Notes under the pieces: model-generated
What the model was told of the DNA's origin: nothing
What the model saw: the letters and a program-made list of their open reading frames with translations, nothing else
Databases searched by the model: none
Assembly: GCA_900546795.1 (NCBI GenBank)
Contig: UREG01000030.1
Location: forward strand, 1-18,272
DNA length: 18,272 bases
Origin: an uncultured Veillonellaceae bacterium
Lineage (GTDB): Bacteria; Bacillota; Negativicutes; Veillonellales; Megasphaeraceae
Direction: 5' to 3'
Translations under genes and position numbers: made by a program
Shown: positions 13,359-18,272 of the stretch, piece by piece
Layout of the letters: each line of letters begins with the position of its first letter
Position numbering within the stretch: position 1 is the first letter of the stretch

Positions 13359-14636
13359 ATGTTAGATGTAAAATTTATTCGTGAAAATAGCGAGTTGGTA
13401 CGAAAGAATTTGGAAAACCGTCATAACAGCGCGGATCTGGACGCTTTCTTACATTTGGACGAAAAGCGGCGGGCGCTGGTGCAGGAAGTAGAAGTGCTGA
13501 AAAATAAACGCAACGTAGTGACGGCAGAGATCAGCCAGCTGAAACGGGAGAAAAAAGATGCGGAAGATAAGATCGTAGAAATGCGTGCCGTCGGAGATGA
13601 AATCGCCGTACTGGACGCACAGCTGCGGGACGTGGAAACGGAAATGAAAGCAATTCAGCTGACGTTCCCGAACCTGACGCACGAAACCGTTCCCTATGGG
13701 GAAGACGACAGCGACAATCCGGTAGCCCGGACTTGGGGCGAGCCGGCAGCGTTTGATTTTGAACCGCTCAATCACTGGGAAATTGGGGAAAAACTGGGCA
13801 TTTTAGATACGGAACGGGCTGGCAAAGTTACCGGCTCCCGATTTACGTTTTATGTAGGGCTGGGAGCGCGGCTGGAACGGGCTCTGTACAATTTTATGCT
13901 GGACCTGCATACGGAAAAACATGGATATCAGGAAATGATTCCGCCGTATATTATCAATCGGGACAGCATGATTGGTACGGGACAGCTGCCGAAATTCTAT
14001 GAAGACATGTTCCGCTTGGAAGGTTTGGAATATTTCATGACGCCGACGGCTGAAGTACCGCTGACGAACTATTACCGCAATGAAGTAATCGACGGGGAAA
14101 AACTGCCGATTTATTTCACGGCGCTGACGCCTTGCTTCCGTGCAGAAGCTGGCTCCGCCGGCCGGGATACGCGCGGGCTGATCCGCCAGCATCAGTTCCA
14201 TAAAGTAGAGATGGTAAAATTCTGTACGCCGGAAACGTCCTATGACGAATTGGAAAAGCTGACGCAGAATGCGGAAGAAGTGCTCCAGCTGCTGGGCTTG
14301 CCGTATCATGTCGTAACGCTTTGCACCGGGGATATTGGATTCTCCGCGGCAAAAACCTATGATGTAGAAGTGTGGATGCCGGGGCAAAATAAATATCGGG
14401 AAATTTCTTCCTGCTCGAATACGGAAGATTTCCAAGCACGCCGGGCAAATATTAAATTCCGCCGTGATGCAAAATCCAAACCGGAATATGTACATACTCT
14501 CAATGGTTCCGGCTTAGCCGTTGGCCGTACCGTGGCTGCTATTTTAGAAAATTATCAGCAGGCAGACGGCTCCGTGGTTATTCCAAAAGCGTTGGTGCCA
14601 TATATGAACGGCATCGAAAAAATCGAAGCAAAATAA
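13359..14636 (+). CDS. serS: Seryl-tRNA synthetase SerS
   Basis: The 425-residue class II synthetase attaches serine to tRNA-Ser (and to tRNA-Sec where present). The N-terminal 110 residues form the long antiparallel coiled coil that contacts the variable arm of tRNA-Ser (LDEKRRALVQEVEVLKNKRN and following). Motif 2 reads CFRAEAGSAGRDTRGLIRQHQF, and motif 3 reads NGSGLAVGRTVAAILEN near the C-terminus. The catalytic zinc seen in archaeal-type SerS is not expected in this bacterial form. It ends the serine operon, has a possible promoter of its own, and is followed by a strong terminator. The ribosome binding site is GAGGA upstream of the ATG. Confidence 0.97.
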   Translation: MLDVKFIRENSELVRKNLENRHNSADLDAFLHLDEKRRALVQEVEVLKNKRNVVTAEISQLKREKKDAEDKIVEMRAVGDEIAVLDAQLRDVETEMKAIQLTFPNLTHETVPYGEDDSDNPVARTWGEPAAFDFEPLNHWEIGEKLGILDTERAGKVTGSRFTFYVGLGARLERALYNFMLDLHTEKHGYQEMIPPYIINRDSMIGTGQLPKFYEDMFRLEGLEYFMTPTAEVPLTNYYRNEVIDGEKLPIYFTALTPCFRAEAGSAGRDTRGLIRQHQFHKVEMVKFCTPETSYDELEKLTQNAEEVLQLLGLPYHVVTLCTGDIGFSAAKTYDVEVWMPGQNKYREISSCSNTEDFQARRANIKFRRDAKSKPEYVHTLNGSGLAVGRTVAAILENYQQADGSVVIPKALVPYMNGIEKIEAK

Positions 14637-14656
14637 GATCTGCAGTGCAAGAAATG

Positions 14657-14690
14657 AAAGCAGGCTCTTTGTATAAAGAGCCTGCTTTTT
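14657..14690 (+). terminator. Terminator after serS
   Basis: AAAGCAGGCTCTTT (14657-14670) and AAAGAGCCTGCTTT (14675-14688) form a perfect 14-bp stem with loop GTAT and a run of five T ending at 14690. It closes the serine operon. Confidence 0.94.
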
Positions 14691-14793
14691 GTCGTTTAAT
14701 CGGAAACGTTTTGTATAGAACTTGTATAAAAGAATAAACAATTAAGTAAAAAATAAAAACTGCAATAGGGAAAAACGCGCGCCGGCACTGGGT

Positions 14794-14821
14794 TTTACAT
14801 AATTCTTACGGAAGGCTTACA
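14794..14821 (+). promoter_or_regulatory. PhoP-box-like direct repeats upstream of the alkaline phosphatase
   Basis: TTTACA (14794-14799), CTTACG (14805-14810) and CTTACA (14816-14821) recur with exact 11-bp spacing, the layout of PhoP (Bacillota) and PhoB binding sites. A weaker fourth unit, ATTTCT, may lie at 14827-14832. The array ends 74 nt before the phosphatase start, so activation under phosphate limitation is likely. Confidence 0.62.
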
Positions 14822-14895
14822 TAGATATTTCTTGATGATAGGCATAGAACGTGGTTAGATATAGCCATAGAAACGATAAGCAGGAGGCTGAAATT

Positions 14896-16692
14896 ATGAA
14901 CGATCATGAGATGAAGAAAAAGTTTTGGAATGCGCTGGCCGCAGCAGCGGTAGTAAGCGGATTATCCTGGGGGATGAGCTTGTCGGCGGAAGCCGCGGAT
15001 ATACAGGTGCTGCCAATCGATCGGGCCAAGCTGTGGCAGGGGCAGCAGTTTGACTTTGAAGTAGAAGTGAAGGATGCTGTGGGACTTCAAGATATCCAGG
15101 TAACGATCGATGGAAAAGACGCAGGTGATTTTTTTGGCAAAACAGGAGAGATAAAAAGCCAGGGCGGCATTACGACCTATTCCATCAAAAATGCAGCGTT
15201 TCCTAAAACAGGAACGTATACCGTAGAAGCAGCGGCAACGGATACGCTGGGAACCAGCAAAAGTGCTGCCGCCTATACGGTAGTACAGGAAAAAGCGCAG
15301 AAAAAAGCTAAGAACGTTATTTTATTTGTCGGAGACGGCATGAGTATGCAGGCAAAAGAAGTAGCTCGTATCTTGTCGAAAGGAATTACGGAAGGTAAAT
15401 ATAACGGGCTGCTGGCAATGGAAACGATGCCGCATATGGCGCTGATCACCACATCGGGATACGATTCACTCGTAACCGATTCGGCTAACAGTGCATCGGC
15501 ATATGCAACGGGAAATAAATCCGTCGTCAATGCCATGGGCGTATATGCCAATAGTACGCCGGATCCGCTGGACGATCCCAAAGTAGAAAATATTTCTGAA
15601 ATTTTAAAACGGACCAAAGGAATGTCTATCGGCCTGGTATCTACCGCAAATATTACCGATGCGACGCCGGCAGCTATGGCGGCTCACACCAGACGCCGGG
15701 CAGAACAGAACTTTATTGCACAGAACTTTTTGGCAGAAGAACATCGGCCTGACGTTATCCTTGGCGGCGGAGCCCGGCAGTTTATTCCGATGAATATCCC
15801 GGGATCAAAACGGAAAGATAACGTTGATGTGATTGCCCAGTTTAAAGAAGCCGGATTCCAATTTGTAGAAAATAAAACGCAGCTGGAAGATGCCGGGACA
15901 GATAAACCGATTCTTGGCCTGTTTCATATGGATAATATGAATGTGTATGTAGACCGGGCGATGCTGAAAAATCCAAATGTGCTCAAAGGATTTACTGATC
16001 AGCCGGGACTGGTGGATATGACGAAAAAAGCCATCAGCAGACTGGAAAAGAACCCGAATGGATTTTTTGCGATGATCGAAGGCGCGAGCATTGACAAACA
16101 GCTGCATGTAATGGATTGGCAGCGCGCTGCATATGATACGATCGAATTTGATAAAGCCATCGAATATGCCAAAGAATATTCCAAAGCGCATGGCGACAAT
16201 ACGCTGATCATTGTTGTAGCCGATCACGGACATGGCATCAGCATTACCGGAACATATCATGAAAACGATGGAAAAACAGGTACGGAAGCAGTAAGAACGT
16301 ATCAAAACGCAGGGTGGCCGACATTTGAAGATGCCGATCGCGATGGATTCCCGGATAATCCTGATCCGGACGTTACGCTGGCCGTACAGTATGCCAATCA
16401 CCCGGCTCATTATGTAAATTACCGGTTCAATAATGTGCCTACGCCGCCGGCTCTGAGCGAAAACGGCAGGGCAATTCCTAATCCGGCCCGATCGCTGCTG
16501 GGGGATAAAGGAGAAGTAATGCCGGGCAATATTCCTGCCGACGAAACACAGGAAGTGCATTCGGCAGATGACGTTGTGCTGATGGCGCAGGGGCCAGGCT
16601 CGGAATACTTCAACGGTGTGATGGACAATACGGAAGTATTCTTCGGTATGCTCCGGGCGCTGGGGGTAGAAGGAAATAAAAATATAAAATAA
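14896..16692 (+). CDS. Exported alkaline phosphatase with N-terminal extension
   Basis: The 598-residue protein has a Sec signal peptide (KKK, then a hydrophobic stretch, cleavage likely after LSAEA). An extension of about 100 residues follows (about 35-135; beta-rich, Ig-like appearance), then the alkaline phosphatase domain. Metal and catalytic residues are visible: Asp147 (FVGDGMS), nucleophile Ser196 (TDSANSASAYATG), Glu395/Asp400/His404 (EGASIDKQLH), Asp443-His444 (VADHGHG) and His555 (EVHSADDV). These would bind two zinc ions and usually Mg. A DxDxDGxPD loop near 478-486 looks like a calcium-binding turn. It would release phosphate from monoesters outside the cytoplasm. The ATG at 14896 is chosen because AGGAGG precedes it and the signal peptide starts there. 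The Pho-type repeats upstream fit its role. Confidence 0.93.
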   Translation: MNDHEMKKKFWNALAAAAVVSGLSWGMSLSAEAADIQVLPIDRAKLWQGQQFDFEVEVKDAVGLQDIQVTIDGKDAGDFFGKTGEIKSQGGITTYSIKNAAFPKTGTYTVEAAATDTLGTSKSAAAYTVVQEKAQKKAKNVILFVGDGMSMQAKEVARILSKGITEGKYNGLLAMETMPHMALITTSGYDSLVTDSANSASAYATGNKSVVNAMGVYANSTPDPLDDPKVENISEILKRTKGMSIGLVSTANITDATPAAMAAHTRRRAEQNFIAQNFLAEEHRPDVILGGGARQFIPMNIPGSKRKDNVDVIAQFKEAGFQFVENKTQLEDAGTDKPILGLFHMDNMNVYVDRAMLKNPNVLKGFTDQPGLVDMTKKAISRLEKNPNGFFAMIEGASIDKQLHVMDWQRAAYDTIEFDKAIEYAKEYSKAHGDNTLIIVVADHGHGISITGTYHENDGKTGTEAVRTYQNAGWPTFEDADRDGFPDNPDPDVTLAVQYANHPAHYVNYRFNNVPTPPALSENGRAIPNPARSLLGDKGEVMPGNIPADETQEVHSADDVVLMAQGPGSEYFNGVMDNTEVFFGMLRALGVEGNKNIK

Positions 16693-16712
16693 AAAACAGT
16701 GGGGAGACCGCA

Positions 16713-17162
16713 ATGAAAGCTATAGTAAAAAGAGTGGCGTTGACCGTGACGGCAGCGACCTGCATGTATATAGGTACTCCCAGTGAAGCCGCTGCTGATT
16801 ACGTTTCTTTTGATGAAATGTACAGCAGTGCTTCTGCATATGGGTATACCTTTTCCGATACCATGCAGCAGCTCGCGGGACGCGAGATTACGATGGAAGG
16901 ATTTATGGCGCCGCCGCTGAAACCGTCTATCAACTTTTTTGTACTCACGGCCGTGCCGATGTCGGTGTGCCCGTTTTGCTCAACAGATGCGGACTGGCCG
17001 GACGATATTATTGTGGTGAAAGTGAGTGAACCGGTAACGGCGCTGCCGTTTGATGCGCCGATACAGGTTACGGGAACGCTTGAGCTCGGCAGCGAAGTAG
17101 ATCCGGATACCGGTTTTGTCAGTCAGGCGCGCATTCACGCATATAATATTAGTGTGTTATAA
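16713..17162 (+). CDS. Small exported protein with CPFC motif
   Basis: The 149-residue protein has a cleavable signal peptide (basic start, hydrophobic core, cleavage near SEAAA) and a beta-rich domain holding Cys86-Pro-Phe-Cys89 after a TAVPMSV strand. The arrangement (EGFMAPPLKPSINFFVLTAVP, then CPFCSTDADWP) resembles the small periplasmic family I recall as DUF3299, whose members are often encoded next to an ABC ATPase and an FtsX/MacB-like permease. The CxxC pair could bind a metal or act in redox chemistry; neither is proven. It starts 20 nt after the phosphatase gene and 11 nt before the ABC gene, so it is probably on the same transcript. Confidence 0.65.
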   Translation: MKAIVKRVALTVTAATCMYIGTPSEAAADYVSFDEMYSSASAYGYTFSDTMQQLAGREITMEGFMAPPLKPSINFFVLTAVPMSVCPFCSTDADWPDDIIVVKVSEPVTALPFDAPIQVTGTLELGSEVDPDTGFVSQARIHAYNISVL

Positions 17163-17173
17163 GGAGACGCCAA

Positions 17174-17848
17174 ATGATTATTATCAAACAGCTGAAAAAA
17201 GAATATCATGACGGCGCTTCCAAACGGCAGCAAGCGCTTCAGATAGAATCGCTTCGGATCTGTGAAGGGCAGCAGTGGGTGATTACCGGACCGAGCGGTT
17301 CGGGCAAATCGACATTGCTTCACTGCCTGGCAGGAATTATACGGCCGACTGAAGGCGATATTTGGGCAGGGCCGTTTCATATTAGCCATATGACAGAGCA
17401 GGAACTGGCAAAATGGCGGGGCGAATATATTGGATATATGTTTCAGCAGTTTAATCTGCTGCCGGCGCTTACGGTAGAGGAAAATATTCGGGCCGGGCTA
17501 TATTTTTCCGGCAAAGAGATTCCGAATGTATCCGGTGTGATTTCCCAGCTGCTGGAAGCCGTAGGGTTGGACGACTATGAAGACCGTTATCCCGGACAGC
17601 TCAGCGTAGGCGAGCAGCAGCGGGTAGCCGCCGTTCGCGCCGTTATAAAAGAACCGCAGATTATTTTGGCCGACGAACCGACGGCAAGCCTGGACGAACA
17701 AAACAGCCGGATGGTGATGGAACTGCTTCGGCGGTACAGCCGGGAACATGAGGCAGTGCTGCTTGTGGCTTCTCACGATAAAGCAGTCATGAAAGAGTTT
17801 TCGCTGGCACTGCATTTAGAGAAAGGGCGGATGACGCATGCTGATTAG
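17174..17848 (+). CDS. ABC transporter ATP-binding protein (LolD/MacB-type)
   Basis: The 224-residue protein is a complete ABC ATPase: Walker A GPSGSGKST (39-47), Q-loop in FQQFNLLPALTVEEN (about 90-104), signature LSVGEQQR (143-150), Walker B IILADEP (163-169, Glu168) and the SHDKA switch histidine. The subfamily is the LolD/MacB/FtsE type that works with FtsX-fold permeases, which move lipoproteins, drugs or signals mechanically rather than through a channel. It overlaps the permease start (ATG at 17838) by 11 nt, which supports a two-gene transporter. Ribosome binding site AAGGAG lies at 17161-17166. The substrate cannot be read from the sequence; the neighbours suggest a role at the envelope, perhaps with metals. 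Confidence 0.92.
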   Translation: MIIIKQLKKEYHDGASKRQQALQIESLRICEGQQWVITGPSGSGKSTLLHCLAGIIRPTEGDIWAGPFHISHMTEQELAKWRGEYIGYMFQQFNLLPALTVEENIRAGLYFSGKEIPNVSGVISQLLEAVGLDDYEDRYPGQLSVGEQQRVAAVRAVIKEPQIILADEPTASLDEQNSRMVMELLRRYSREHEAVLLVASHDKAVMKEFSLALHLEKGRMTHAD

Positions 17849-18272
17849 AATGGCATGGCAGAATATACGATACCGGTTCCTGCAAAACCTGGTTTTGATC
17901 GTGGTTACCGCGCTGGCCGTAGGCGTGTCTGTATTTGTGCTGCTTCTTAACCATGGACTTCAGCAGGGCATGACGAAAGCGACGGAACCGTTTGATTTGC
18001 TGATTGGCGCAAAAGGGAGCGACAATCAGCTGGTGCTCAACAGTGTGTTTCTGCAAGATCGGCCGATAGGGAATATCCCCTATGCCGTAGTGAATGAAAT
18101 GAAAGCACAGTCTTCTCATGTGCAGCTGGCAGTGCCGTTGGCATTTGGCGATAATTACAGAGGATTTCGAATCGTCGGGACGACGGACGAGATCTTTTCG
18201 TATCCGATTGATGCCCAGCGGCCGCAGTGGCTTCAGCTGGAAGCCGGGAGGAGTTTTTCTGCGCCGGGAGAA
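17838..18272 (+). CDS. FtsX/MacB-like ABC transporter permease, N-terminal part (3' end outside window)
   Basis: The first 145 codons are in the window with no stop. The protein starts MLIRMAWQNIRYR, has one membrane helix (about residues 17-38, rich in Leu/Val), then an extracytoplasmic region with EPFDLLIGAKGSDNQLVLNS and the DRPIGNIPY stretch. This GAKGS-x-x-QLVL pattern is characteristic of the MacB-like permeases found with the CPFC/DUF3299-type proteins. The ATPase gene overlaps its start, so the pair would form one complex. The remaining membrane helices are beyond the window edge. Confidence 0.85.
   Translation, partial: MLIRMAWQNIRYRFLQNLVLIVVTALAVGVSVFVLLLNHGLQQGMTKATEPFDLLIGAKGSDNQLVLNSVFLQDRPIGNIPYAVVNEMKAQSSHVQLAVPLAFGDNYRGFRIVGTTDEIFSYPIDAQRPQWLQLEAGRSFSAPGE

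Noticed and set aside
14851..14895. Upstream start for the alkaline phosphatase adding 15 residues
   Set aside because: AGGAGG at 14882-14887 lies inside this stretch and the signal peptide begins at the later ATG.
15805..16713. 302-codon minus-strand open frame opposite the alkaline phosphatase
   Set aside because: The plus strand encodes a complete enzyme with all catalytic residues; the antisense frame has no supporting features.

Overview
The window looks like chromosomal core DNA of an anaerobic member of the Bacillota. The class Negativicutes (Megasphaera/Dialister/Veillonella-like) is my best guess but is not proven. The reasons are a serine T-box leader, an L27 with a cleavable N-terminus next to its protease Prp, a BioW-type (pimelate-dependent) biotin pathway, strong AGGAGG ribosome binding sites and consensus TTGACA/TATAAT promoters, combined with envelope genes (Sec-exported alkaline phosphatase, FtsX/MacB-like exporter-type ABC genes). 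I see no insertion sequence, phage gene, CRISPR array, tRNA or rRNA.

Layout. Positions 1-1525 hold the end of trmD, a second SPOUT-type RNA methyltransferase gene overlapping it by 4 nt, and yebC, closed by a terminator. Positions 1555-2653 are the ribosomal cluster rplU-prp-rpmA with a perfect promoter, a structured leader (possible L21 leader) and a strong terminator. Positions 2654-3100 are about 450 nt without a convincing gene. Positions 3102-4774 carry a class II (FucA-like) aldolase gene translationally coupled to a ZnuA-type zinc-binding lipoprotein gene with a His-rich loop but no ABC partner genes. A bidirectional terminator (4940-4969) separates this from the leftward biotin operon.

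The biotin operon (9533 down to 4974, minus strand) reads: promoter and BirA-like operator, a small polytopic membrane protein, a BioW-BioF fusion, bioD, bioA. It covers pimelate to dethiobiotin. bioB is not in the operon. The membrane protein is a candidate importer of pimelate or another biotin precursor.

Divergent from it is the serine operon (9618-14690): a serine T-box leader, serC, serA, a histidine-phosphatase gene (candidate phosphoserine phosphatase) and serS with its own internal promoter. Together these would make serine from 3-phosphoglycerate and load it on tRNA-Ser. The T-box leader is unusual. It has one Stem I (specifier UCC) followed by two complete antiterminator/terminator modules in series.

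Positions 14791-18272 carry a likely phosphate-starvation locus: an 11-bp-period PhoP-box-like array, an exported zinc-type alkaline phosphatase with an N-terminal extension, a small exported CPFC-motif protein, an ABC ATPase and the start of an FtsX/MacB-like permease that runs off the window. The last three resemble clusters elsewhere linked to metal (zinc) uptake, so the locus may supply metal to the phosphatase. That link is inference.
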